A stretch of DNA of 9,199 nt from an uncultured Collinsella sp. (GCA_900549655.1 UROZ01000078.1:1-9199), one strand, 5' to 3'; numbered from the stretch's first letter, positions 1-6,352 are shown. Numbers and translations are program-made. Notes: generated by a model not told the origin, from the sequence alone.

Positions 1-975
1 TTCTTTGTCGTGCCAGCCGTCAAGGGCTTCTTTGGCGGTGAGGGCGCGAAAGTCGTTGCAGGCCAGCAGGTTACTATCACGATTCCCGATGGTGCCTCGG
101 GTGACAGCATCGCTTCGATTCTCTCCGAGAATCATATCGTCGAAAATCCCAAGGATTATTATGCGGCGGTGAAAAAGCTCAACGCCGATATGTCGCTCAA
201 GCCTGGTGATTATTCGTTCACCACACTCATGGATGCGACCAAGGTTGTTCAGCAGCTCATGGAAGGCCCCAACGCGGGCTCCAATGCGCTGACTATCCCT
301 GAGGGCCTAACGGTCGATCAAGTCGCCGACCGTGTGGCCCAGGCCTACGACAGCATCTCTAAGGAAGACTTCCTCAACCAGGCCAAGGCCTCCAACTACG
401 TTGACGACTATAGCTTCCTTAAGGGCGCCGCCAACGATTCGCTCGAGGGTTTCTTGTTCCCCAAGACCTATTCGCTGGGCGATTCGCCGACGGCCGATGA
501 CGTGATTCGCGCCATGCTCGATCAGTTTAAGACCGAGTACAAGTCGCTTGACTTTGCGAGCTGCGAAGCCAAGATCAAGGAACGCTACGGCGTGGAGATG
601 TCCGACTACGACATCGTCAACTTGGCCTCTATCGTTGAGCGCGAGGGCCTCAACGCCGATCAACGTGCGCACGTGGCCTCGGTCTTCTACAACCGCCTTG
701 CCGGCAAGCTCGACGGTCTGCGCTATCTCAACAGCGATGCGACCATGATGTATGTCACCGGTGGCGAGGTTACCGCCGACGACCTGCAGAGCGATAGTCT
801 GTATAACACCTATAAACACGAGGGTCTGCCGCCCACGCCCATCTGCTCTCCGTCGCTCGAGGCACTCAAGGCCACGCTTGAGCCGACCAACTCCGAGGAC
901 CTGTATTTCTACATTACGCAGGACGAGGAGTACTTCTCGCAAACCTACGAAGAGCATCAACAGTCTTGGAATTAA
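1..975 (+). CDS. mltG: Endolytic murein transglycosylase MltG (YceG-like), 5' end missing
   Basis: MltG is a membrane-anchored lytic transglycosylase that cleaves nascent peptidoglycan glycan strands outside the membrane and so sets strand length. The frame is open to the left edge (bases 1-9 read Phe-Phe-Val), so the real start and most of the N-terminal membrane anchor lie outside the window; the GTG at 10 is an internal valine. Counting from that GTG, a LysM-like region spans about residues 20-95. The family signature EGFLFPKTY is at 146-154. The catalytic glutamate is E210 in ASIVEREG. A YNTY followed by GLPPTPICSP lies near 265-281, and the C-terminal YFS-QTYEEH is typical. The frame ends in TAA one base before the next ATG, so it is probably cotranscribed with the phosphatase gene. 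In many actinobacteria mltG heads the aro-pepP-efp-nusB neighbourhood, which fits the genes downstream here. Confidence 0.95.
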   Translation, partial: FFVVPAVKGFFGGEGAKVVAGQQVTITIPDGASGDSIASILSENHIVENPKDYYAAVKKLNADMSLKPGDYSFTTLMDATKVVQQLMEGPNAGSNALTIPEGLTVDQVADRVAQAYDSISKEDFLNQAKASNYVDDYSFLKGAANDSLEGFLFPKTYSLGDSPTADDVIRAMLDQFKTEYKSLDFASCEAKIKERYGVEMSDYDIVNLASIVEREGLNADQRAHVASVFYNRLAGKLDGLRYLNSDATMMYVTGGEVTADDLQSDSLYNTYKHEGLPPTPICSPSLEALKATLEPTNSEDLYFYITQDEEYFSQTYEEHQQSWN

Positions 976-976
976 C

Positions 977-1474
977 ATGAGGATTTTTAGCCCCAAACGA
1001 TACGTTGCCTCGGTCGATCGCATCGACCTTGATACCCTGTGGGCCGACGGCAAACGCGCCATTCTGCTCGATCGCGATAACACCCTGGTGCCGCGCGACA
1101 CCGAGCAGGTTCCCGCCGCGGTTTCCGCTTGGCTCGATGCCGCCCGCGCCAAAGGCTTTAAGCTGTGCATGGTGTCCAACAACTGGCATCGCGACCAGGT
1201 CATGAGCTCTGCACGCGAGCTGGGACTCGAGGCCATCAGCCACGCCATGAAGCCGGCGCCGTTTGCCCTCAAGGCGGGTCTTAAGCGCCTCGGCGCCACG
1301 GCCGACGAGGCGGTGCTGATCGGTGATCAGCTCTACACGGACGTGTGGAGCGGCAATTTTGCCGGCGTCGATACTATCCTGGTTAAGCCGCAGGCAACCC
1401 AGGACCTGTGGTACACGCAGATCTTCCGTATCTTTGAGCGCCGGGCCCTGCGCGACCTTCCCTGCGAGGAATAG
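977..1474 (+). CDS. yqeG: YqeG-family HAD-IIIA phosphatase
   Basis: This 165-residue protein is a cytosolic HAD-superfamily phosphatase of the YqeG type. All HAD motifs are visible. Motif I is LDRDNTL with D32 (nucleophile) and D34 (acid/base). Motif II is the VSNN serine S67. Motif III is K92 in MKPAP. Motif IV is GDQLYTD at 116-122, with D117 and D122 placed for magnesium binding. The length fits the family, which has no cap domain. The ATG at 977 was chosen because the protein then starts at the usual MRIFSPKRY-like family N-terminus; the open frame continues upstream to 752, but only as a shadow inside mltG. A weak GGA (968-970) is the only ribosome-site candidate, and translational coupling to mltG, whose stop is one base away, is likely. 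The physiological substrate is not known to me. Its place beside shikimate genes recalls Bacillus, where yqeG lies in the yqeH-aroE cluster. Confidence 0.9.
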   Translation: MRIFSPKRYVASVDRIDLDTLWADGKRAILLDRDNTLVPRDTEQVPAAVSAWLDAARAKGFKLCMVSNNWHRDQVMSSARELGLEAISHAMKPAPFALKAGLKRLGATADEAVLIGDQLYTDVWSGNFAGVDTILVKPQATQDLWYTQIFRIFERRALRDLPCEE

Positions 1475-1482
1475 GTTTCGCC

Positions 1483-2016
1483 ATGTCTCAGCACATCAAA
1501 CACGGCTGCGACCATATCTTCTTTATCGGCTTTTTGGGCGCGGGCAAATCGACGCTTGCGCGCAACGTCGGCACTATGTTCAAGCGGCGTTTTATCGATA
1601 CCGACCGCCTGGTCGTGCGCCGTTGCGGCAAGTCGGTAACCGAGATTTTTGAGACCGAGGGCGAGGATCGTTTTCGCGAGCTCGAGACCTCGGCGCTCCG
1701 TTCGCTCCAAAGCGAGCGCAGCCTGTTGGTTTCGTGCGGGGGCGGTATCGTCGAGACGCCGGTGAATATTGAGCTGATGCACGAAATGGGTACGTGCGTG
1801 TACCTCGAGGGCGACTTCGAGGATTCGATTCGCCAGATTCGTCGGTCCGACACGCGCCCCGATTTCCGTTCGCCCGAGCATGCCGCGCGCCTGTTTGAGC
1901 ATCGTCGTCCGCTGTATCGCCAGGCCGCCGATATTACCCTTGATATTCGCAACAAGTCCTTCGAGGACGTTTCCTACCTTTGTGCCGAGATGCTTTTGGA
2001 GCGTGGACTGCTATGA
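1483..2016 (+). CDS. aroK: Shikimate kinase
   Basis: Shikimate kinase phosphorylates the 3-hydroxyl of shikimate with ATP in the pathway to chorismate. The 177-residue protein is of normal length and appears complete. The Walker A loop GFLGAGKST is at 16-24 (K22). The shikimate-binding aspartate is D41 in DTD. R65 lies in FRELE, the GGG substrate loop is at 86-88, the lid arginine is R125 in TRP, and R141 before RPLY fits the C-terminal substrate arginine. The only notable change is that the glutamate often following the DxD motif (DxxIE) is valine here. The gene starts 8 bases after yqeG, with GAGGA (1466-1470) and AGG (1473-1475) upstream. Its TGA overlaps the next gene's ATG as ATGA, so the two are probably translationally coupled. 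All substrate-binding residues look intact, in contrast to its neighbour. Confidence 0.95.
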   Translation: MSQHIKHGCDHIFFIGFLGAGKSTLARNVGTMFKRRFIDTDRLVVRRCGKSVTEIFETEGEDRFRELETSALRSLQSERSLLVSCGGGIVETPVNIELMHEMGTCVYLEGDFEDSIRQIRRSDTRPDFRSPEHAARLFEHRRPLYRQAADITLDIRNKSFEDVSYLCAEMLLERGLL

Positions 2017-3122
2017 TTCGCCGTCAACTGATCAATTTCCAAAACCGCAGTGTCGATGTCCGCGTCGGATTGGGCGCGTTCGATGAGCTGCCGCGCATGT
2101 TTGCCTCGGCCGTGGGCAAGCCTAAGCGCGCGATGGTGGTTTGGAACGACGCCACATCCGAGCGTTTTGGTGAGGTCGTCGAGCATGCGCTGGTCGACGC
2201 CGGTTTTGCCGTGTCGCTGCTCGTCCTCGAGGTTTCGCCTGCTGGTGCCACGCTGGCCGACGCCGATGCTATCTTTGGCGCCCTGTCTGCCAACCGCATC
2301 ACCTGCGACGATCTGGTTGTCGCTGTTGGTGACACGGCGACCTGTTCGGTCGTTTGCTGGTGTGCCAATCAGTGGTGCGGTCGCACCGAGTGCGCCTTGC
2401 TGCCGACGACGCTCGACGCCATGCTCACGGTTGCGACGACCATGAAGCCGCTCGTCGCCTCGTCGGCGAATGCACTTCCCGCTATCGCGTTCCGTCCCGA
2501 GCCAGGCTTGGTCGTGTGTGACCTCGACCTTGTTCGCGAGGCGGACCCTGAGGACCTCAAGCTCGGCTATGCGGTACTTGTTGGCACCATGCTTTCGAGC
2601 AGCAAGTCCCGCTGGAATCAGTTTACTGAGACCGTCCCCGAGATTCTCGCGGGCGAGGAGGTCGCACTCGTCAATGCCGTTCAATGGTCTCAGACTGCCC
2701 GCAAGGACGTGCTGACGGCCACGAACCCGAGCGCTCGCCATGCGCTCGATTTTGGCAAGACGGGGGAGCGCACCCTGCGCGCTTGCTTGGGCGATGCCGC
2801 TTCGCAGGTCCCTGCCTACCAGCTGTTGTCCGAGGGCATGCGCTTTGAGGCGCGCCTAGCACACGATGCCTGCGACTTCGATATCGACTATGTGTTTGAT
2901 CTCGATGACTGCCTGGAGGACTTTGGCATCGAGGAGCTTGCCTTCGACTTGGAGCCTGCCGCATATATCGAGGAGTTCCGCAGACAGCAGTTTGTCCGCT
3001 CGAACCGCAGCATGCTGCCGCTGCCCGCGGCGCTCGGCGCCATTCGCCTAACGAGCGTCGAGGACGAGGTTCTTGAGCGCCATGCTCACGCCTACTTGGC
3101 TTCTCGTAAAGAACTTCTCTAA
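2013..3122 (+). CDS. Divergent 3-dehydroquinate synthase (AroB) homologue, probable pseudoenzyme
   Basis: This 369-residue protein aligns by eye with AroB along its whole length, but the catalytic residues are gone. Recognisable AroB landmarks are PTTL at 131-134, VVCDLD at 167-172, DFGK at 246-249 in place of NFGH, GM at 275-276, and the C-terminal LPLPAALGAIRLT. The E. coli zinc ligands E184, H247 and H264 correspond to V188, K249 and about A268, and there is no histidine at all between 244 and 283. The NAD loop GGGVVGD becomes GDTATCS (106-112). The lysine of the SVGGK motif is retained as K145, while the aspartate six residues earlier in AroB is T139. A cysteine-rich stretch (C98, C111, C115, C117, C122, C127) replaces the NAD-loop region. 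The start at 2013 overlaps the aroK stop as ATGA; a longer frame opening at 1980 would only overlap aroK further. The reading frame has no stop and looks normally coded, so it is not a decaying pseudogene. I would not annotate it as a working dehydroquinate synthase. Homology is fairly sure; function is unknown. Confidence 0.8.
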   Translation: MIRRQLINFQNRSVDVRVGLGAFDELPRMFASAVGKPKRAMVVWNDATSERFGEVVEHALVDAGFAVSLLVLEVSPAGATLADADAIFGALSANRITCDDLVVAVGDTATCSVVCWCANQWCGRTECALLPTTLDAMLTVATTMKPLVASSANALPAIAFRPEPGLVVCDLDLVREADPEDLKLGYAVLVGTMLSSSKSRWNQFTETVPEILAGEEVALVNAVQWSQTARKDVLTATNPSARHALDFGKTGERTLRACLGDAASQVPAYQLLSEGMRFEARLAHDACDFDIDYVFDLDDCLEDFGIEELAFDLEPAAYIEEFRRQQFVRSNRSMLPLPAALGAIRLTSVEDEVLERHAHAYLASRKELL

Positions 3123-3160
3123 GATTTATTGACTTCCATCGTCTTTCGTATCATGTTGAG

Positions 3161-3221
3161 GGGCGGGTTTTCAATCGGTTGCGGATCGCATGCGATTCCG
3201 TCGTTCGGTTGAGACCCGTCC
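3161..3221 (+). promoter_or_regulatory. Long two-tier hairpin in the spacer before the M24 peptidase gene
   Basis: Bases 3161-3177 pair with 3206-3221 over 16 base pairs, with a single bulged T at 3171 and a few G-T wobbles. Inside it, 3182-3188 pairs with 3193-3200 (one bulge at 3196) around a CATG loop. No T-run follows on either strand, so it is not a standard intrinsic terminator. It could be a 5' leader structure, a processing site or a partial transcription barrier between the aro block and the peptidase gene. The structure is seen in the sequence; its role is inference. Confidence 0.5.
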
Positions 3222-3225
3222 TGTC

Positions 3226-3231
3226 TATATT
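3226..3231 (+). promoter_or_regulatory. Possible -10 box for the M24 peptidase gene
   Basis: TATATT lies 23 bases before the ATG at 3255, which would put a transcript start near 3238, just before the ribosome site AGAAAGGA at 3241-3248. No good -35 is present at the right distance (GTTCGG at 3203-3208 with a 17-base gap is poor). A rival is TTGACT at 3129-3134 with a weak CATGTT at 3152-3157; that start would put the long hairpin in the leader. The spacer very likely holds a promoter, but which one is not settled. Confidence 0.3.
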
Positions 3232-3254
3232 GAGACAACAAGAAAGGAATCTGC

Positions 3255-4385
3255 ATGTCTGAGTTTGCTGCCGGTCCTGCCGGTCGTATCGAGCGTGTCC
3301 GTGCCCTGATGGTCGAGCGTGGCTACGACGCCATCGTGGTGCGCGACGAGGCCAACCTTCGTTGGCTTACGGGCGTGAAGGGCGTCTTCGACTACACCTT
3401 CGAGTTCCCGCACGCTGCGTTTATTACGGCCGACCAGTGCCTGTTCCACACCGACTCGCGCTACCTCAACAGCTTTGAGGAGAACACGCCAGCCGGCAGC
3501 CCCTGGGTCTACGACATGGATGAGGGCACCATCCCCGGTTGGGTCGCCGGCAAGATCGCGGCCAACAAATGCCGCGTCTGCGCTGTCGAGGACGATATGC
3601 AGATTAATTTCTACCAGGGTATTCAGCGCGGCCTGGAGGACCGTTCCGTCGCCTGTATGCTGCCGCTGATGCACGACGATATCCGCAAGATGCGCGCCAT
3701 CAAGGACGCCGAGGAGATTGAGCTCATGCGCCATGCGCAGTCGATCACCGATGCCGCCTTCCAGCACATGCTCGGCTTTATTAAGCCCGGTATGACCGAG
3801 AAGCAGGTACGCAACGAGCTCGAGAACTTTATGTTCGCCAACGGTGCCGACAGCCTGGCCTTCGGTTCCATCGTCGCGAGCGGCCCCAACACCGCCAACC
3901 CGCATGCCGTGCCGAGCGACCGCGTGATCGAGAAGGGCGATTTCGTTCTTATGGATTACGGCGCGGGCTATTGCGATTACCGCTCCGACATGACGCGCAC
4001 TGTCGTGATGGGCGAGCCCACCCAGGAGCAGCTCGACCTGTACGCACTCGTGCGCCGTACGCACGAGGAGTGCGTCGCCGCCATCCATCCGGGCGTTGAG
4101 GGCAACGACATCTTCAAGCTCTCCAAGAAGATCATCGGCGATGCCGGCTATGGCGATTACTATAACCATGGCTTGGGTCACGGCGTGGGCATCGACATCC
4201 ATGAGCTGCCCAACTTTAACCGCAGCAAGAATATCATCGAGGTCGGCTCGGTTATCACCATGGAGCCCGGCGTCTACCTGCCCGGCGTGGGCGGCGTGCG
4301 CCTGGAGGACTACGGCGTGGTCACCGAGAACGGCTATGAGCCCTTCACCAAGACCCCGCACGACCTGCACGTTATCGACTGCTAG
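3255..4385 (+). CDS. M24B Xaa-Pro aminopeptidase / creatinase-fold peptidase
   Basis: This is a cytosolic dimetal aminopeptidase that removes N-terminal residues preceding proline. The 376-residue protein has a creatinase-type N-terminal domain (about 8-140) and the pita-bread M24 catalytic domain (about 150-370). The five metal ligands are all present: D234 (MDYGA), D245 (RSDMTRT), H309 (GLGHGVG), E337 (TMEPG) and E351 (RLEDYG). The accessory histidines H217 (NPHA) and H316 (DIHE) are also kept, so activity is expected. The short PepQ/YqhT-like form upstream of efp is a widely conserved arrangement. The start is supported by AGAAAGGA at 3241-3248, six bases before the ATG. The gene stands apart from its neighbours, with a structured 132-base spacer before it and a strong terminator after it. 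Whether it prefers dipeptides (prolidase) or longer peptides cannot be told from the sequence. Confidence 0.93.
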   Translation: MSEFAAGPAGRIERVRALMVERGYDAIVVRDEANLRWLTGVKGVFDYTFEFPHAAFITADQCLFHTDSRYLNSFEENTPAGSPWVYDMDEGTIPGWVAGKIAANKCRVCAVEDDMQINFYQGIQRGLEDRSVACMLPLMHDDIRKMRAIKDAEEIELMRHAQSITDAAFQHMLGFIKPGMTEKQVRNELENFMFANGADSLAFGSIVASGPNTANPHAVPSDRVIEKGDFVLMDYGAGYCDYRSDMTRTVVMGEPTQEQLDLYALVRRTHEECVAAIHPGVEGNDIFKLSKKIIGDAGYGDYYNHGLGHGVGIDIHELPNFNRSKNIIEVGSVITMEPGVYLPGVGGVRLEDYGVVTENGYEPFTKTPHDLHVIDC

Positions 4386-4408
4386 TTTACTTCAGTAGAT
4401 AGTTTGGG

Positions 4409-4451
4409 GCGGGGCGTCCGGATTGATTCGGACGCCCCGCGTTCTCTTTTT
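4409..4451 (+). terminator. Rho-independent terminator after the M24 peptidase gene
   Basis: A perfect 12-base-pair GC-rich stem (4409-4420 with 4429-4440) closes an 8-base loop, followed by a T-rich stretch ending in five Ts (4447-4451). It lies 24 bases past the peptidase stop codon. It should end the peptidase transcript and insulate efp from upstream reading. Confidence 0.93.
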
Positions 4452-4482
4452 ATGCGCTCGCCGCAGGCGCCGTCTGCAAGTG

Positions 4483-4488
4483 TATAAT
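4483..4488 (+). promoter_or_regulatory. Probable -10 box of the efp-recN operon
   Basis: A consensus TATAAT, preceded directly by TG, lies between the terminator and efp. Transcription would start near 4495, giving a leader of about 50 bases with the ribosome site AAGAAAGG at 4533-4540. No convincing -35 is visible 16-18 bases upstream, so recognition may rest mainly on the -10. The leader contains a small 6-base-pair hairpin (4507-4512 with 4517-4522). Confidence 0.6.
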
Positions 4489-4545
4489 TTCTGTCGTATG
4501 TAATTTGGACGCTTGTGCGTTCTGCCCATAACAAGAAAGGTCGCT

Positions 4546-5109
4546 ATGCCTACCATTTCCACCGCCGACTTCAAGAACGGCCTCGGTCTCCGCATCAAGG
4601 ACAAGGTCTACACCATCGTCGAGTTCCAGCATGTCAAGCCGGGCAAGGGCGGCGCGTTTGTGCGCTACAAGACCCGCGACATCAAGAGCGGCCGCGTCGT
4701 CGAGAACACCTGCAACGCCGGCACCAAGTTCGAGAGCGTCATGCTCACCACCCGTGAGTTCCAGTACCTCTACAACGATGGCACCGACTACATCTTCATG
4801 GACAACGAGTCCTATGAGCAGGTTCCCGTTCCCGAGGACATGGTGGGCGAGAACTCCAAGTGGCTGCGCGAGAACGACATCTGCCAGCTGCTCTTCGCCG
4901 ACGATGAGCTCATGGGCGTGACCCCGCCGATGTTCATCGAGACCACCATCGTCCAGACCGACCCGGGCTTTAAGGGCGACACCGTCCAGGGTTCCACCAA
5001 GCCGGCCACGATCGACACCGGCGCTGTCATCCAGGTCCCCATGTACCTCAACGAGGGCGAGGTCATCAAGGTTGACACCCGCGACGGCAAGTTCGTCTCC
5101 CGCGTCTAG
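4546..5109 (+). CDS. efp: Translation elongation factor P
   Basis: EF-P binds ribosomes stalled on polyproline stretches, between the P and E sites, and speeds peptide-bond formation. The 187-residue protein has the normal length and three beta-barrel domains: KOW-like N-domain (about 1-65), central OB domain (about 68-130) and C-terminal OB domain (about 132-187). The loop that reaches the peptidyl-transferase centre reads KPGKGGAF with the tip lysine K34. No modification enzyme is encoded in the window, so whether K34 is modified cannot be said. The C-terminal GDTVQGSTKPATIDTGA and the IKVDTRDGKFVSRV end are classic. The ATG at 4546 is chosen because AAGAAAGG (4533-4540) sits five bases before it; the GTG further up at 4513 would lie upstream of that site. 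It is the first gene of the downstream block. Confidence 0.97.
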   Translation: MPTISTADFKNGLGLRIKDKVYTIVEFQHVKPGKGGAFVRYKTRDIKSGRVVENTCNAGTKFESVMLTTREFQYLYNDGTDYIFMDNESYEQVPVPEDMVGENSKWLRENDICQLLFADDELMGVTPPMFIETTIVQTDPGFKGDTVQGSTKPATIDTGAVIQVPMYLNEGEVIKVDTRDGKFVSRV

Positions 5110-5133
5110 CAACCAACTCTTCTAGGAGGACTC

Positions 5134-5496
5134 ATGCCCCAGGAAATCAAGATTGACGGCATCGGGATTTCGCCCGATGTTCTGACCGCCATCGTCTCGC
5201 GCGCCGTGTCCGATGTCGAGGGCATCGCCTCCGTTGGCGTCAAGGACCTTGCCACCAACCTTGTCTCCATGATGCTCTCGTCCAAGGCCCCGGCTTCTGA
5301 GCCGGCGGTCGAGGCCGAGGTCGTCGGCGACAAGCTCGCACTCACCGTGCGCGTCGTGGTGTTCTTTGGCTATCCGTTCAAGAAACTCGCCGAGGCCGTT
5401 CGCGCTGCCGTGGTCGCCGCCATCGATGCCCAGGTTGGCGTTGAGGTCGAGCGCGTTGACGTTTGCATCGACGGCCTCGTTTTCCCCAAGGAGTAA
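5134..5496 (+). CDS. Asp23/Gls24 family envelope stress protein
   Basis: This 120-residue protein belongs to the Asp23/Gls24 family (YqhY-like). Recognisable parts are the opening ISPDVLTAIVSRAVSDVEGIASVGV (about 12-36, the family IA..A..V.GV pattern) and the closing GVEVERVDVCIDGLVF. A linker rich in Ala, Glu and Pro lies near 50-62. There is no signal peptide or membrane segment, so it should be cytosolic. It starts 24 bases after efp with a strong AGGAGGA (5124-5130). The place between efp and nusB matches the Bacillus yqhY-nusB arrangement; YqhY there has been linked to fatty-acid synthesis control, while Asp23 in staphylococci is envelope-linked. Which role applies here is unknown. Confidence 0.87.
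   Translation: MPQEIKIDGIGISPDVLTAIVSRAVSDVEGIASVGVKDLATNLVSMMLSSKAPASEPAVEAEVVGDKLALTVRVVVFFGYPFKKLAEAVRAAVVAAIDAQVGVEVERVDVCIDGLVFPKE
5488..5493 (+). promoter_or_regulatory. Ribosome site that fixes the TTG start of nusB
   Basis: AAGGAG ends six bases before TTG at 5500, overlapping the last codons of the Asp23 gene. The next in-frame ATG is far inside the conserved NusB fold (M78), so the TTG is the only sensible start. Confidence 0.8.
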
Positions 5497-5499
5497 CCT

Positions 5500-6084
5500 T
5501 TGAGCCTTAAGGTTTATCGCGGGCGTACGCTTGCCCGCAGTCAGGCGCTGCAGCTGCTGTTCCAGGCCGAGGCCACGGACAGCCCGCTCGAGCGCGTCCT
5601 CGAGGGTGATTTCCTGATCTCGAAGGGTCCCCTCGATCCCTATGCTCTGGAGCTGTGCCGAGGTGCCTACGAGCATATCGATCGCATCGACTGTGCCCTG
5701 CGCGCCGTCGCCAAGAACTGGGATCTTATGCGCATGCCCGGCGCCGACCGCAACCTGCTGCGTATCGCCGTCTACGAGATGCGCTTCCTCACCGACGAGG
5801 AGGTCTCGGACGCCATCGTGATCAACGAGGCCGTCGAGCTTGCCAAGGCCTATGGCACCGATCAGTCCGCGTCGTTTGTCAATGGCGTGCTGGGCAAGAT
5901 CGCTCGCAGCGAGGAGCTGCCGGGCGAGGACCTATACCAGGAGCTGCTGGCCGAGGATCGCGCTCGCGAGGAGGCACAGGCTGCCGAGGCTGCCGCAAAG
6001 GTTGCGGTTGCTCAGGCCGAGGCCGGCGTTCTCGACGAGGACGCTGAGGTCGCCGAGGCCGAGACCGGTACCGTCGAGGAGTAG
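5500..6084 (+). CDS. nusB: Transcription antitermination factor NusB with an acidic Ala/Glu-rich tail
   Basis: NusB pairs with NusE (ribosomal protein S10) on boxA RNA and supports antitermination of rRNA operons. The all-helical fold is recognisable. RTLARSQALQLLFQAE is at 9-24, RNLLRIAVYEMRFL is at 84-97, and INEAVELAKAYGTDQSASFVNGVLGKIA is at 108-135. Typical NusB proteins end soon after that last motif, near 140 residues. This one runs to 194 with a tail (about 136-194) dominated by Ala and Glu, highly acidic and probably helical or disordered. The start is TTG, three bases after the Asp23 stop and six after AAGGAG. The short gap suggests translational coupling. NusB function is well supported; the tail has no function I can name. 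Confidence 0.95.
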   Translation: MSLKVYRGRTLARSQALQLLFQAEATDSPLERVLEGDFLISKGPLDPYALELCRGAYEHIDRIDCALRAVAKNWDLMRMPGADRNLLRIAVYEMRFLTDEEVSDAIVINEAVELAKAYGTDQSASFVNGVLGKIARSEELPGEDLYQELLAEDRAREEAQAAEAAAKVAVAQAEAGVLDEDAEVAEAETGTVEE

Positions 6085-6086
6085 CC

Positions 6087-6326
6087 ATGCCAGAGGGTTC
6101 TGTCCGCAACTTTGACGAGATTTCGGACCGTCTGGACCAGATCATCGCTACCGTTCGCTCCAAGGATACCTCCTTGGAGCGTTCACTCGATCTGTTTGAC
6201 GAGGCGATTGAGCTGGGCTCCCGTGCGGTCGACATGGTCGACAAGTTTGAGCTGACGCCGCGTGAGGCCGACAAGCTCGAACAGGAATACGATGAGGATG
6301 CGGCAAACGAATCCCAGGATAGCTAG
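6087..6326 (+). CDS. xseB: Exodeoxyribonuclease VII small subunit
   Basis: XseB is the small helical subunit of exonuclease VII, which degrades single-stranded DNA from both ends together with the large subunit XseA. The 79-residue protein fits the family length. It shows the expected pattern of a FDEISDRLDQII first helix (9-20) and a SLERSLDLFDEAIELG second helix (29-44), then a charged tail. It starts two bases after nusB with GAGGAG at 6076-6081, inside the nusB end. The large subunit gene xseA, often directly upstream, is not in the window and must lie elsewhere if the enzyme works. The family call rests on a short sequence but the helix pattern is clear. Confidence 0.85.
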   Translation: MPEGSVRNFDEISDRLDQIIATVRSKDTSLERSLDLFDEAIELGSRAVDMVDKFELTPREADKLEQEYDEDAANESQDS

Positions 6327-6352
6327 GCCACATCTCCGGATACGAATGGTTG

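Noticed and set aside
307..1299. 330-codon minus-strand frame across mltG and yqeG
   Set aside because: It crosses the border of two well-supported plus-strand genes and has low-complexity Leu/Val/Arg content typical of antisense shadows.
2013..3122. AroB relative as a decaying pseudogene
   Set aside because: The frame is uninterrupted for 369 codons, coupled to aroK by ATGA, and fold-level residues through the C-terminus are kept; only catalytic positions are lost.
3161..3221. Spacer hairpin as an intrinsic terminator for the aro block
   Set aside because: No run of T follows the stem on the plus strand, and none on the minus strand either, in contrast to the true terminator at 4409-4451.
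3225..4370. 381-codon open frame on the minus strand opposite the M24 peptidase gene
   Set aside because: The plus strand has a complete peptidase with all metal ligands; the minus frame is a mirror effect of strong G/C third-position bias and its product resembles no family I recognise.
4513..4545. Upstream GTG start for efp
   Set aside because: It lies before the ribosome site at 4533-4540 and would add 11 residues absent from EF-P; the ATG at 4546 gives the standard N-terminus.
5980..6075. GCCGAGGC-like repeats in the nusB tail as a DNA repeat element
   Set aside because: They follow from repeated Ala-Glu codons in frame; the units are irregular and show no fixed period.
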